Assembly (NCBI GenBank): GCA_949825065.1
Contig: OX463846.1
Coordinates: 6,777,366 to 6,841,365 of the forward strand
Length of the DNA: 64,000 bases
Source: Odontocerum albicorne
Lineage: Eukaryota; Arthropoda; Insecta; Trichoptera; Odontoceridae
Direction of reading: 5' to 3'
Notes under the pieces: model-generated
Database searches by the model: none
Told to the model about the DNA's origin: nothing
What the model saw: the letters and a program-made list of their open reading frames with translations, nothing else
Shown: positions 1 through 10,858 of the stretch, in pieces
Position numbering within the stretch: the stretch's first letter is position 1
How the letters are laid out: each line of letters begins with the position of its first letter
Program-made: the position numbers and the translations under genes

Positions 1-590
1 CAACAGATAAATAAACAGCGAAATAATTTTCTTTCTGTTTACATTTAAAATTGAACGTAACAATAGATAAATAAACAGCGGGAGAATTTTCTTTCGGTTT
101 ACATTTAAAATTGAACGTAACAACATACAAATAAACAGCGGGAGAATTTTCTTTCGGTTTAAATTTAAAATTGAACGTAACAACAGATAAATAAACAGCG
201 GGAGAATTTTCTTTCGGTTTAAATTTAAAATTGAACGTAACAACAGATAAATAAACAGCGGGAGAATTTTCTTTCGGTTTACATTTAAAATTGAACGTAA
301 CAACCGATAAATAAACAGCGGGAGAATTTTCTTTCGGTTTACATTTAAAATTGAACGTAACAACATACAAATAAACAGCGGGAGAATTTTCTTTCGGTTT
401 AAATTTAAAATTGAACGTAACAACAGATAAATAAACAGCGGGAGAATTTTCTTTCGGTTTAAATTTAAAATTGAACGTAACAACAGATAAATAGACAGCG
501 GGAGAATTTTCTTTCGGTTTACATTTAAAATTGAACGTAACAACCGATAAATAAACAGCGGGAGAATTTTCTTTCGGTTTACATTTAAAA
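1..590. repeat. 60-bp satellite array with 240-bp higher-order repeat
   Basis: Ten consecutive copies of a 60-bp unit fill the first 590 bases and the array is cut by the window edge. Each unit carries an ATAAACAGCGGGAGAATTTT core and ends TTGAACGTAA. Variants at unit positions 3-9 and 41-43 mark unit types, and the type order of units 3-6 is repeated in units 7-10, which gives a 4-unit (240-bp) higher-order repeat. The last unit runs into an A-rich stretch. A degenerate half-unit recurs near 1590-1640. Confidence 0.97.
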
Positions 591-694
591 AAAAAATTTA
601 AACTGAAGTAAGTTGGTCGGCGTGAAAATATTGTTGGAATAAAAATAAAACAGTTCAATTTATTTTTTTACACTGTATTTTTTAGCTGATCAAT

Positions 695-955
695 ATGCTA
701 GATCAAATGGATAAATGAAAACATTATAATACACAGTGCAAATATGAGTGAAAGGCGTGATAGAGGAGACAGATGAAAATATGGTTGAATATTGTGAATG
801 TAATTTTGGAAGAAGAAAAAGTAAAATAAATCGTAGTAGCTGTAGGAAAATATGTATGAATGTGGAATAGGGCAAACATGTGTGTTGAGATAGGAAAGTA
901 TGGCGCATGTACCTTTACCTACTCCAGCAGGGGAACGGCATGATGGTATGTATGT
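695..955 (+). pseudogene. Non-LTR retrotransposon 3' end (RTE-like RT C-terminus), decayed
   Basis: The plus strand carries broken remains of the C-terminus of a non-LTR retrotransposon polyprotein. The order matches the better preserved copy at 57.8 kb: a GRxRK-type basic stretch, a WLxQV-like segment, a Lys-rich helix, and a final PTPAG-like motif followed by the GGCATGATGGTATGTATG-type terminus common to this family here. Several stops and frameshifts are present. Only the 3' end is kept, as expected from 5'-truncated retrotransposition. Clade assignment (RTE-like) is inference. Confidence 0.7.
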
Positions 956-999
956 TTAATTATTAATGGTCTTTTGATTTTTTGTACGTACGAGTATCA

Positions 1000-1283
1000 T
1001 CACGCCGTATCGTTTGCAGGGTAGGTCGAGGAACTAATTCCCAAAATTTTCTATCCAAACACACATTTTTTTCCCTCTTCCAATTTTGAACGTTTCATCA
1101 TACGCAATGTTCCATCATTCATATTTTTTTCTTTACCTTCTTTCAAAACATGGTCTACTTGATCTAGCCAATGTTTTCTCGCCCTATATCTTCCATGCGT
1201 ACTTTTCGCTTCCGTATTGCATACCCGTTTGGTCATTATTTTGTCATTCACTCTTTCCGCATCTTCAGACCATCTTAAAGCAT
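1000..1283 (-). pseudogene. Non-LTR RT C-terminus relic, tail-to-tail with the previous one
   Basis: Read on the minus strand, this encodes a recognisable C-terminal segment: LRWSEDAERVNDK, then GRYRARKHWLDQVDHVLKEG (same layout as GRPRKxWLDQV in related copies), then a stop-containing tail ending in the family's CGGCGTGATGAT-like terminus near 1000. It meets the plus-strand copy 3' end to 3' end, with about 45 bp between them. Dead: a shifted frame and stops after the Lys-rich segment. Confidence 0.78.
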
Positions 1284-2890
1284 CGACAGCAACAAATGCT
1301 TATTTACATTTACATTTTTAGTTATTCTTTAATGTCATTAGGCACAAGGAATAAACAAAATTTAAAAAAAACAAAACAATTGTCTATTGGAATTATTTGT
1401 CAATTAAAACACATTTTATATCACACACAAAAAAATGTTTATGTTAAATTAAAATAATAGTGTACAATCTACATCGTATTTTATTTAAATAATTAAAAAC
1501 TTTCATTGTTTTCTTTTCATTAAAATTGCAACGGCATGCCTTTTGCTTTTCTGTGAAATTAGTAATTCCGTTTGATTATATTTGAAATTAAACGTAAAAA
1601 CAACAGATAAATAAACAACGGAAAAACTTTTTTATCTCTCCCGGATAAAATGTCGGAATAATGAAATTAAGGAAACGTAAAATTCACCTTCATCCTTCCG
1701 TCCCTCGGCCGGAAGCAATCCTCCTCCGAACCCTGGACATAATAACCTGTTTGCCTCGACTAGGGGTGACCAACCGCCCTGTCATGGTCAATCTGAATTG
1801 AACAAATGTGAGGGACAAAGGGTATGCTTAAACATATTCTGAAGACCATCTTCTACATACTTATACAAACCTCAAAAAAAGATTTTTAGCAACAACAGAA
1901 AAGAAAAATTAAATACCACAAAGGCTTTGGTAATAAAAGTTTTAAGTCAAATGATACTCTTCAACATGTCTAAATTGCTGATTTTGGACAATTTAAAAAG
2001 CGTGAATGGGAAACAATATTGAATCAGCCCCATTGATCAAGCTTTTTAGTTTGGAACCACTTGAGTAAACAAATAACTCGTGGTTTATCATCGTACGTGT
2101 TGGGAATATTCCGCACTTGAAGAGTGACATTATTCATACGAGTGTCCCGTCTAGCGCATCCGAGTATTGTTACAACTTTTTTACTAGATGTTAGGAGTTA
2201 ATTAATTTATTAAATTAATATAATAATAAGAATAGCGAACACTATAAAATCCATTCTGAAATAGTCACGTCGCTTACTTTGTTACTGACGCTGATTCTAA
2301 TACAAGTAAATATTTAATCAAGTGCTGTCAAGTATCATAACAAAAACGTCATGACTCATTCGTAACGGCGAAATCCTCAAAGGAAGCTGATAGTCGGCAA
2401 AGAGTCTCTTCTTGTCTTTTAAAAAAATCACCCGTCGCTGGTGTGCTCAGAAGCAATGTATATTTGCCCTTGACGAACGAGTTTGAATCTTTATAAATAC
2501 GAAAATTATCTGTAAATAAGAATTAATAAATTGAGGGGGTGTAAGTGGAGGCACGAAGAGAGACCCCCCCTGAGCCCAAAAACGACATACTTCGAGCCAT
2601 TTCCCGCGCTGTATTTGAGTCATAAAGACATGTCGTCTTCATGACTAATTTATACGTAATTATTATAATTAATGTTGTGGCGTCTTTAACATTTTTCAAA
2701 CGACAATATCTTTGAGAAATCAGAATTGAGAGAATCGGTTATCATCTCTCATTTGAAGCAAATCCTAATTGAATATTAATATATCAACAAATTATTGGGA
2801 GCGATTTCTATCTTAAAAGACCTACAGCCGGGCAGAGTTCACATCTCCAACGAGCATCCAGATCCTGGCAGGGAGAACTGCAAGAAAAGA
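1284..2890. other. No gene seen
   Basis: AT-rich sequence without a credible coding region. It holds a degenerate half-unit of the 60-bp satellite (about 1590-1640), a short GC-richer block at 1690-1800, and a TATAAATA-like motif near 2494. A stretch starting TGTTGGGAATATTCC near 2099 resembles a Copia-type LTR start, but no matching LTR end, primer site or coding sequence was found. Confidence 0.6.
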
Positions 2891-2894
2891 GCGG

Positions 2895-2972
2895 CGATTA
2901 GTCTGGAATTGAGTCTAAAACCCTCGGATCTAAGTCAAGCGTCTTAAAAACTAGACCACAAAGTTTGTCAAA
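2895..2972 (-). repeat. tRNA-like SINE head relic
   Basis: On the minus strand the sequence follows the layout of the tRNA-derived heads elsewhere in the window: GTGGTCTAGTTTTTAAGACG (A-box region), a spacer, then a GGGTTTTAGACTCAATTCC-like B-box region. It is too degenerate to be a functional tRNA. Confidence 0.5.
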
Positions 2973-3820
2973 AAAGTCACGATTCACCGAGTAAAATATA
3001 ATCCTGTCAACTTCACTCAATGTCTGTGCTCATGCTAATGGACGTGTCAGATTAGTCAAATCTTTGAGTTTTCGTAGCTGAGGCTGTGAGTTGTTTGTCA
3101 TAGTATTTCTCTTTTATTGCAGCCTATTAAATACCCTTCAATAAAGACGGAAGTAAATAAAAAACTTAACGATATTTCCAAAATATGGTTTGATTTATTT
3201 CGATTTAAAAATTGTTTGATATTTTAATTTTACTATTCAACGATGAAGTCACCTCTTCTTAATAAATACGTTTTTTGCCATCATTTTTTTATCTTACAAT
3301 CATGAAGTGACAGCTGTCAAATAATACTGGAAAAATGAAAATGTTTTGAAACATAATTTGAATATAGAATTCCTTTCATAACTAATTTATTAAAAGAGTT
3401 CTCCATTAAGAAACACAAAAATAATATAAATGATATATTCGAAACATGTTTCAGAACATCTCAATTTCTTCAGCTAGGATTTCTTGAACATTTTTTTTGG
3501 TTTATGATTGTTAACAGTGGACGACATACAAACTGTGAATAATATTGATATTGATAATTTTTCACAATTAAATCGAAAAGAGTTTTGAATATTAATAATG
3601 GAATTAACTCAATATTATCAAAAGATTTAATGAGGTGCCAACTTATCTTAGATGATAAATCTATTAAACATGCTATTTACTTTTATTTATCGAAATTAAG
3701 GTTTATAAAATAACGCATGCAAGAAGTATAACAGAAGATACGAGAAGTTTGCAAAGACCTAGAAAAATGTAATAGACCAAATAAACCAAATTATAAAGAG
3801 GGATTAGGTTAAATCCATTA
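2973..3820. other. No gene seen
   Basis: AT-rich sequence with no convincing ORF, RNA gene or element boundary. Confidence 0.55.
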
Positions 3821-4445
3821 TAATAGAAGATTTTGCATTTCATTAATCCTATTCCAGTTTACGAGTATATACGTATATGAATGAAATTTTTAAAGAATGG
3901 ATAGTGAAAAGTCTTTACAATAGACGAGTTTACATTCCATTAATCATATTCCAGTTTGTGAGTACACATGAATGAAATTCTGAGAGGGGATAGTGAAAAA
4001 CTGGCATTTAATTCATCATATTCCAGTTTGCGAGTATACATGAATGAAATTCTAAAATAGAGGATAGTAAAAATTTTTTTATAAGTAGAGGCTACATGTC
4101 ATTTATTTTAATTTTTAATTAAATTAATACCATTTTTTTGCAATCTGTCATGATAGAAGAGTTGGCATTTCATTAATCATATTCCAGTTTGCGTGTATAC
4201 GAGTATGTGAATGAAATTCTTAAATAGAGGATAGTAAAAAATATTTATGTATGTAAAGGCCACATGTATTTTATTTTAATTTTTAATAAAATTAATACAA
4301 TTTTTTTGCGATCAGTCATGTTAGAAGAGTTGGCATTTCATTAATCATATTCCAGTTTGCGAGTAAACATGAAACAAACTCTAAAGTAGAAGATAATGAA
4401 AAACCTTTATATACGAGTAAGTAGAGGTTACATGTTATTTATTTT
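3821..4445. repeat. Complex tandem repeat, short and long units
   Basis: Five copies of a CATTAATCATATTCCAGTTT anchor occur at about 3840, 3934, 4011, 4168 and 4338, each followed by a GAGTATACATGAATGAAATTCT-like stretch and a GAGGATAGTAAAAA-like stretch. The first three are spaced about 80-94 bp; the later ones about 160-170 bp because an extra AT-rich segment with CTACATGT is added. This is a minisatellite that grew by two unit lengths. Confidence 0.85.
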
Positions 4446-4571
4446 TGATTAAATTAATAGATTTTAAAAACATAACACACACAAGAAAAACTAGTTGAAT
4501 TTTTTTTTGGTTTAGCAATAAGCCTACCAGATGTATCTATACGAGTATAAGTATTGTATTTTATTACAATT

Positions 4572-4770
4572 TCGTTGTATACAGTACAACCTGGAGAGCT
4601 TATTGCCATTTGGCAATCTCTTTCAACAAACCAGAAAGATGTTAAAGAGGTCTTAAGTGAAATCCAGACTGAAATATTTTTTTAAATAATCTGGGTTTTA
4701 GCGGAATTTGAACCCGCAACCTCTTTGTTGAGAGATAGGCGTCTTACCAACCAGACCACGGAGTTCATCA
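4572..4770 (-). mobile_element. SINE-1 (tRNA-derived, LINE-type tail), diverged copy
   Basis: On the minus strand: a tRNA-like head (A box in GTGGTCTGGTTGGTAAGACG, B box in GGTTGCGGGTTCAAATTCC), a body with a CTTAA...GTCTGG motif, then the 3' stem-loop tail ATTGCC-loop-GGCAAT and an end related to GTACTGTATACAACG. Length near 200 bp is full length for this family in the window. Head and tail are diverged, so this is an old copy. Confidence 0.85.
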
Positions 4771-4870
4771 ATCATGTACACAAAATAATAAAATAAAATA
4801 AAAAGTATATGGATGATACGGTGTAAGGACGTAAAAAAAGCGAAATATATGTGGATGGATTGATGGTGAC

Positions 4871-5640
4871 GATTATGATGGAATTTAAATATCTAGGTGT
4901 GATGGTGATGATTATGATGGCATGGCCTGATATCTCTCTCAAATACATATATGTACAAATTAGTTCGGAACGTTTCCAAACGATGGCTCTGGCTGTTATG
5001 AATGGTTCATAGTGACAGCCGAATTTGGCGGTTTCATAGAGGTTACACATCTGTCAATAATATTCAGTTTATATCGCTTTGAGTTTCATGCAAACACCTT
5101 GTTTTGTACAGTGTTGAAAATGTCAAATTTTGTGTTAACCAAGCAGCATTTGCGGGATAATTATGGTGGAATTTAAATATCAAAGTGCTGAAGTTTTTAG
5201 TTACAATCACCAGAAACTAACGGTTAAATAAATAATAATACAGCTGTCTCTGGAATAATAAATACACGAGAATATACAGTAGTCTTAATAAGTTGCAAAG
5301 TACGAGTATATGCAAGATCAATTATCACTTACGGAATAAAGTCAAGAGTTGGTACAACAAAAACAAAAAGGATGCTCAAAATTAATGAAATGAAAACCCT
5401 TAGAGCCATTTCAGGCAAAACACTTGGAGATTCATTAGAAATTCCCTTATCTGAGATATAAACATACGAGTTCGTGTTATAGAAGATATTGTCACATAGT
5501 ATAGAAATCATAGGAAACACTTGCTAGGTTATGTTAAAAGGATAAGTACGTGGAAATGCATAAAATAGTTCAACAAATTCGAGCTGGCTCGTGTGATAAG
5601 ACAACTGTCAAAAAAAATATGTCTTGTAGTTTATTTCGCC
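4871..5640 (+). pseudogene. Non-LTR RT relic (thumb region), interrupted by a mariner fragment
   Basis: Before the interruption the reading frame gives EFKYLGVMV, the usual F-KYLG motif after the RT palm of many non-LTR elements. After it, the frame continues with YARSIITYGIKSRVGTTKTK and MKTLRAISGKT, typical of the RT C-terminal half (YG-E-R motif, then a helix). The FKYLG-coding stretch is present on both sides of the inserted piece (4873-4893 and 5161-5181, about 20 of 21 identical). Stops and frameshifts make it dead. Clade not assigned. Confidence 0.75.
4930..5157 (+). mobile_element. Copied 5' end of a mariner element
   Basis: These 228 bases match 5918-6145, the 5' end of the larger mariner copy, with 6 mismatches that I count (about 97% identity). 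The match includes 22 bases outside the terminal inverted repeat (from 4930; the TIR starts near 4952), so the piece was copied from the neighbouring locus with its flank rather than inserted independently. It contains the TIR, the 5' UTR and the first dozen transposase codons, then stops abruptly at TTGCGGGA. Confidence 0.9.
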
Positions 5641-5917
5641 ATTTTGTCAAAAGTTGGGCTCCTAATTTGGACTATACTTCCTCTCTTTATTTGTGTGTAC
5701 GCTCATGTTTTTGACAATTTTTATGTACAGTTATATAGTTTATAAATGTATCAAGTACTTAATTATCATCATTTAAGATTTCTTTTGTATTATATTTAAC
5801 ATGTACAGGGTGTGGACTGAAAAAATCTGACGTTCTTATGGCTGGACTTGATCTCTCATTGGCGGGGGTGTATCTTGATTGGGAGGATGTTGAGAAATGA
5901 GTCCAGTCCTTTTGATA
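5641..5917. other. Unassigned sequence before the mariner
   Basis: AT-rich. From about 5806 there is a GC-richer block (GGGTGTGGACTGAAAAAATC onward) ending GAGTCCAGTCC that may be the end of another retroelement, but I cannot place it. No gene. Confidence 0.4.
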
Positions 5918-5938
5918 ATATCTCTCTCAAATACATAT

Positions 5939-7235
5939 ATGTACAAATTAGTTCGGAACGTTTCCAAAAGATGGCTCTGGCTGTTATGAATGGTTCATAG
6001 TGACAGCCGATTTTGGCGGTTTCAGAGAGGTTAGACATCTGTCAATAATATTCAGTTTATATCGCTTTGAGTTTCATGCAAAAACCTTGTTTTGTACAGT
6101 GTTGAAAATGTCGAATTTTGTGTTAACCAAGCAGCATTTGCGGGAGGTTTTAATTTTCTGCTTTAATTGGAAGAAAACTGCAGCTGAAGCCCATCGAATG
6201 CTTGTCGAAGTTTATGGTGACGATGCTCCAACTGATGAATCATGTAGGGAATGGTTTCGACGTTTCAAGGATGGAGATTTCAGCGTCGAAGACAAGCCTC
6301 GCTCTGGACAGCCAAAAAAGTTCGAGGACAAAGAATTAGAGGCATTACTCGAAGAAGATCAGAGTCAAACGCAAGAGGAGCTTGCAGAATCATTGAAAGT
6401 GACTCAACAAGCCGTTTCCGTACGGTTGAGAGCCATGGGAATGATTCAAAAACAAGGAAATTGGGTGCCTTATGAACTGAAACCGAGAGACGTTGAAAGG
6501 CGATTTTTCACTTGCGAGCAGCTGATTCAAAGGTAACAAAGAAAAGGTTTTTTGCATCGGGTTGTAACTGGAGATGAAAAGTGGATATTTTACGACAACC
6601 CCAAGAAGAAAAAATACTACGCTAAGCCCGGTCAATCGTTGCCATCGACCTCAACATCAACACCAAAACAGAACATACATGGTTCGAAGATCATGCTCTG
6701 AATCTGGTGGGACCAAAGGGGTGTTGTTTACTATGAGGGGCTGAAACCTGTGCGATTCCATTACGGGCGATCGGTATCGGCTACAATTAATTCGTTTGAG
6801 CCGTGCATTGCGATAAAAACGACTGGAATACGAGCAAAGACATGATAAAGTTATTCTTCTTCATGACAACGCTCGGCCTCATGTCACAAAAGTCGTATAA
6901 AATATTTGGAAACGCTCAAATGGGATGTTTTACTGCACCCGCCGTATTCCCCGGACATTGTTCCTTCTGATTACTGGTTGTTCCAAAGGATACAGCACGA
7001 TTTGGCAGGTCACCGGTTCACTTCTTTCGTAGAAACCGAAAATTGGCTCCAAACTTGGATCGCCTCAAAAGACGAGTAATTTTTTCGAGATGGAATTCAA
7101 AAATTGCCTGAGAGATGGGAAAAAGTAGTAGCCAGCGATGGGCAATACTGTAATGGATCTGTTCATTCATTTTGTTTAGAAATAAATGCATTTTTGAACA
7201 CAAAAAAACGGACAGAACTAATTTGTACACCCAAT
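5939..7235 (+). mobile_element. Mariner (Tc1/mariner superfamily) element, near full length, inactive
   Basis: About 1.3 kb, the usual length of mariner elements. The 5' end has TGTACAAATTAGTTCGG (near 5940) and the 3' end has the inverse, GAACTAATTTGTACACCC (7215-7232), so both terminal inverted repeats are recognisable. The 3' end is followed by ATATA, consistent with TA target sites; the 5' end lacks the outermost GGG seen at the 3' end. The interior is one transposase pseudogene. Confidence 0.93.
6108..7155 (+). pseudogene. Mariner transposase pseudogene
   Basis: The start ATG is at 6108 (MSNFVLTKQHLREVLIFCFN), followed by the N-terminal helix-turn-helix DNA-binding region and the linker motif WVPYELKPRDVERR. 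The open frame stops at a TAA at 6534-6536, about 142 codons in, where related proteins continue. Downstream, out of the first frame, VTGDEKWIFYDN (first catalytic Asp near 6573), LHDNARPH (second, near 6865) and SDYWLF (third, near 6969) are all visible; the second and third are about 34 residues apart, as in DD34D mariners. At least two in-frame stops (6534; TGA near 6698) and frameshifts around 6810-6900 and after 7010 inactivate it. The end matches the LPERWEKVVASDGQY signature. Confidence 0.94.
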
Positions 7236-8190
7236 ATATTTCCATTTTTTATTGGTTTGACATATATACTCGTATGTGTATGTATTTGACATATATGTGT
7301 GTCTTGACATATGTAATATTTACATACCAGGTTACTATCAACGAACTTTATAGATTTATTTATAAATATCTCTTGGCAGACACCTCACAGGAAGAACTCT
7401 GGATAGAAAAATAGCTAGAAGTCAACATATCTAGAGAGGCAGTCTTGATGGTAACAAAATTGACATGTAGAGAGACACGTGTTTAGACTGAAGATAATAT
7501 TAATGGAGAAACATAATAAGAGGCATGCCAAGTTGTAAAATCACATTCAGAATATAATGGTTTTTTAGTGGTTTATCTAAGTATTCATTTATGTGTTTTT
7601 TCAATTACCCTAATTGATTTCTTTTGTGTGTTTTAGATATACATCGAACTACAGGTCTTACTTAAAAAAATAAAGAGTCTAAGGCTATAAAATTGATTAA
7701 AAAACAAAAAGTGTTTTATCATTATCAGTAGTAATTTATAAGCTACTGATATTTTTTTGTAAAATTATATGCTACAATTTTTCCTCACATCGGTTTAATG
7801 GATCTCCTACAGATGAACCTGAAAAACTGATTGGCATTGATACTCGTATAATTAATATTGTAATGTAAATTTGTATTTTTCTCAAATATTTTTGAACCTG
7901 TTAACATTTCTTCATGGTCTCTCTTTTCTGAGACATTTCTAAGAGATTAACTAAAGAGTAAAGTGGGAAATGGCATTTGAAATATAAAGAAGACAGTCAC
8001 TTGCTTTAACAGGATACCTAAAAATTTCAATGTAATTTATCTGTTTTCAAGAACAGTTAATTTTTCAATAACCAAATATCCTCAAAATAACATAGATAAA
8101 TTGTTTCAGAAGTCTCGTCTGAAAAAAAAATGTAAAAATTGTTTCTGTATGCAGTATTTAGAACCCCCGACCTATACGTATGAATTAAGG
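7236..8190. other. No gene seen
   Basis: AT-rich sequence. Short open frames near 7172-7414 begin inside the mariner and have no recognisable domain. No element boundary found. Confidence 0.55.
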
Positions 8191-8194
8191 TGGC

Positions 8195-8845
8195 AAGTCA
8201 TTGTGTAAGCTGAAGATTGACGGGAGAAGAGATGGAGGTCGTCTAAAGAAAAATAGATTAATGGTTTAGAACAAGGCTCTCCAAACTACGGCCCGCGGTA
8301 GCGGGCTGGATATGCCCGGTATTCGGCCTGTCATAGTTTATTTTGATTACATTGTAAAATTTACAATGTAAGTAAATCATACAAAATAATAATCAGATGT
8401 TTTTATTTAACGGCTATAGTTCCATAACACACTAGTCGCACTATATTTCGCGTTTCACGCATTGGCTATCTCTGCCTAAATAAAATGTCCTTGACACTTG
8501 CCCGTAAGTATCAACCGAAATTGCAAACGGAACGTAGTCAACCCCCGCACTCTGCGCCATATATATCTGACTCGCCGGCTAGTCCCAATTAAAATATGCG
8601 CGTAATTCAAAACTACAGTATGTTGGTATGATGAGCTAGCTAGGTCTTGGCTCTTGGGACTTAGTGGAGGAGTTAGTGTGGCCCTTAGGCTAAAAAGTCT
8701 GGAGACCCCTGGTTTAGAAGATGATATTTGAGTACTGGAAATGCCGATGGATCTCGTTGGAGAGAGGTGACTCGAAAAGCTGACCTCACGTATAGGGATG
8801 GAGCTGAGAGAAAGAAAAAGAGAAATAATTAGGAAAACTGATAAT
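8195..8845 (+). pseudogene. Non-LTR RT C-terminus relic split by a hAT MITE
   Basis: The left part reads KLKIDGRRDGGRLKKNRLM, resembling the GRxKKRWMD motif near the end of many non-LTR RT proteins. After the MITE and one copy of its target duplication are removed, the sequence continues GLEDDI-VLEMPMDLVGE (with one stop) and READLTYRDGAERKKKRNN. Dead through stops and frameshift. Confidence 0.65.
8272..8711. mobile_element. hAT-type MITE with perfect 8-bp target duplication
   Basis: A 440-bp element. The left end is CAAGGCTCTCCAAACTACGG; the right end in reverse is CAGGGGTCTCCAGACTTTTT, giving imperfect terminal inverted repeats with the CAGGGGTCTCCAAACT consensus of many hAT elements. It is flanked by an exact 8-bp direct repeat GTTTAGAA (8264-8271 and 8712-8719), the length expected for hAT. 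The interior has no transposase. It lies inside an RT relic, so it is younger than that relic. Confidence 0.92.
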
Positions 8846-10225
8846 TTCAAAAATTCTATACATTACTAAGAATTTGAAAATAAGATTAAAATCCAAAGTA
8901 GAAAAAAGTACAATCTAACTGAAAAAAGTACAATCTTACTGACGAGGGAAAAAACGTGTTTATAAATGTGAATTTCATTGAGAAGGTTTGTGTAGCTAAA
9001 TTATTTAAATTTAATCTTGATATTCAAGACTATTGATCTTTGACCTTTAATAGGGCGGAATCCCTTCCTTCAGTTCCCATTAACATCTGGAAATAATCAA
9101 CACACCTGTAAACCTTATCAAACCTTTTTATTTTCAAATATTTTAGGCAAGTTAAACTAAATACATTTAGCGTAAGAAAGAAAATTCTAAGAAAAAATAG
9201 GGAAAAAGTAGGTTTAAGGTTTTACCAAGCTATTATCTTATTTTATTTAAACGAATTTTGGACTTAAAAAAACAAGCTTAAATGTTCATAAAAAGAGCTG
9301 TACAATACTCTTAGGTTGGTCAACTAAAAACAGCCCCTACGGTCAAAACATTTAAACACAAATTTTGGATTTTGAAGGACTAAACACTAAAGAAATTTTT
9401 ATGAATAATTTAAATGGAATCAATAAATTTTAATAATATGCAATCCACAATAAACCTTGTGGCTGATACAATTAATTGCACGCTTTAAACAGTTTTTTCA
9501 TTCTATTTTCTTTATCCTCTCTTCTGCTTCTGTATTTCCCTATATTATCTCCTAATTCTTTCAATTCCTATCCACATAAGTATATCCCAAAACATTTATT
9601 CAATACTCCCAAACCTATTTAACATCCACAATAGTACATTTTATCTGAGACCTAGTACTACACCCCAAAATAATGTATGTTGGCAGCAGGTTTCACAATA
9701 TATACAACATGTATGCAATTCCTGTGACATCAACTGCGATGCGGAAAGCCATGGGGAACCACATCACTATTTTTCTTTAGAAAACCATTTGAATTTGTTC
9801 AATAATTAGTGGGTCATATTTCTCAGCATTAAGGTCACAACATATGATAGATAAAATTATTGTATGATGCTTTTATTGTACAATTAAATTCAGCGGACGA
9901 GTTTCTTTCAACCGATAGGATGTATAATAAAGAAGCCTTAAGAAAACCCATACTGGAACAATTTAAAAAACAAGGTTCCAAGAACGTCTTGTATATTTGG
10001 GTTAAAATACATGTTTTTTACCGTATTTCACAGATTTTCATTGTTATGAAACTTAAGACAAATTCATAGCTTATATATCACATTTACTTTAAAGCTGAAT
10101 TTTTAAAAGTTTAAAACACTTGTTTCAAATATTATATCCAGATTTGATGGTTTGGGCGTATAAAATAACTAAAAAACAAATATAATACAATTGTACAAAA
10201 ACCAAGGAAAGTATTGTTGGATCAC
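8846..10225. other. No gene seen
   Basis: AT-rich. A 69-codon open frame at 9860-10069 has no recognisable domain. A block at 9670-9770 with GCGGAAAGCCATGGGGAACC is GC-richer and resembles retroelement leader sequence, but I cannot assign it. Confidence 0.5.
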
Positions 10226-10227
10226 GT

Positions 10228-10398
10228 GATGATACGAAAGAAAGAAACGTAAAAAGTGAGAGAAATCGTAAGAGTTATATGAGAAAATGTTTAGATGTAG
10301 AAGATGCAAAGGATGTGTTAAGATAGAAAAAACTGGCACTCTGTCATCTCTGTCAATGTTGACAGGGTAATGGCATGATGAAATGTATGTAAGATTTG
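10228..10398 (+). pseudogene. Non-LTR retrotransposon 3' end relic
   Basis: Frame gives KERNVKSERNRKSYMRKCLD then VEDAKDVLR, the Lys-rich C-terminal helix and D-VEDAKDVC-like motif seen in the copies at 36.7 and 57.9 kb, followed by the GACAGGGTAATGGCATGATG-type terminus. A stop replaces the expected codon after VLR. Confidence 0.75.
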
Positions 10399-10427
10399 AT
10401 TAAGTATTATTACAAACATTGTATTTT

Positions 10428-10585
10428 TTATATTATTTATAGTTAAGACATTAACGTTGTGGAGGTTTAAAGACACTGTAATTTGTTTTATCAAACACGG
10501 TTTTTTCCACTTTTTATAACGGTATAACCCTACCGGTTTCAAGGCTTTCACATCATAATCAGGAAAGCATAAACAAAAAAAAGAG
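10428..10585 (-). mobile_element. Hairpin retroposon, truncated copy
   Basis: Minus-oriented copy of the hairpin family described at 54953-55200. It keeps the 3' tail (TTAACGTTGTGGAGGTTTAA, read on plus) and one arm (AACGGTATAACCCTACCGGT to GGCTTTCA) but stops at the apex of the hairpin near 10575, so the 5' half is missing. This is 5' truncation as in target-primed retrotransposition. Confidence 0.85.
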
Positions 10586-10611
10586 TTAATTTTTTTGCAA
10601 AATTACAAAGC

Positions 10612-10858
10612 CACTTTCGTTGTATACGGCACAACCCGGGAGTTTATTATCATGTGACAATCTCTTCCACCCAACAAGATATATAAAATGTTAGATTTGT
10701 ACGGCTAAAAAACAAGATAACGGAGAGCCATAAGTGAAAACCAGATTGATGTTTTTTAAATGAGGGATTTAATATGGATCAAACCCGTAACCTCCGGGTT
10801 TCAAGGCAAGTATCTTACCAACTATGCCAAAAAGGTCGGATTTTTTCTCGTGTAACTC
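10612..10858 (-). mobile_element. SINE-1, diverged and slightly expanded
   Basis: Minus strand: tRNA-like head ending near 10850 (B box GTTACGGGTTTGATCC-like), body, then tail hairpin TTGTCACATGATAATAAACTC and a GTATACAACG end near 10613. About 40 bp longer than the full-length copies because of an AT-rich insertion in the body. Confidence 0.8.

Noticed and set aside
1..590. CRISPR-like array
   Set aside because: Repeats are directly contiguous without variable spacers, and the rest of the window is eukaryotic.
2099..2530. Copia-type LTR
   Set aside because: Only the TGTTGGGAATATTCC start resembles one; no second LTR, primer site or coding region.
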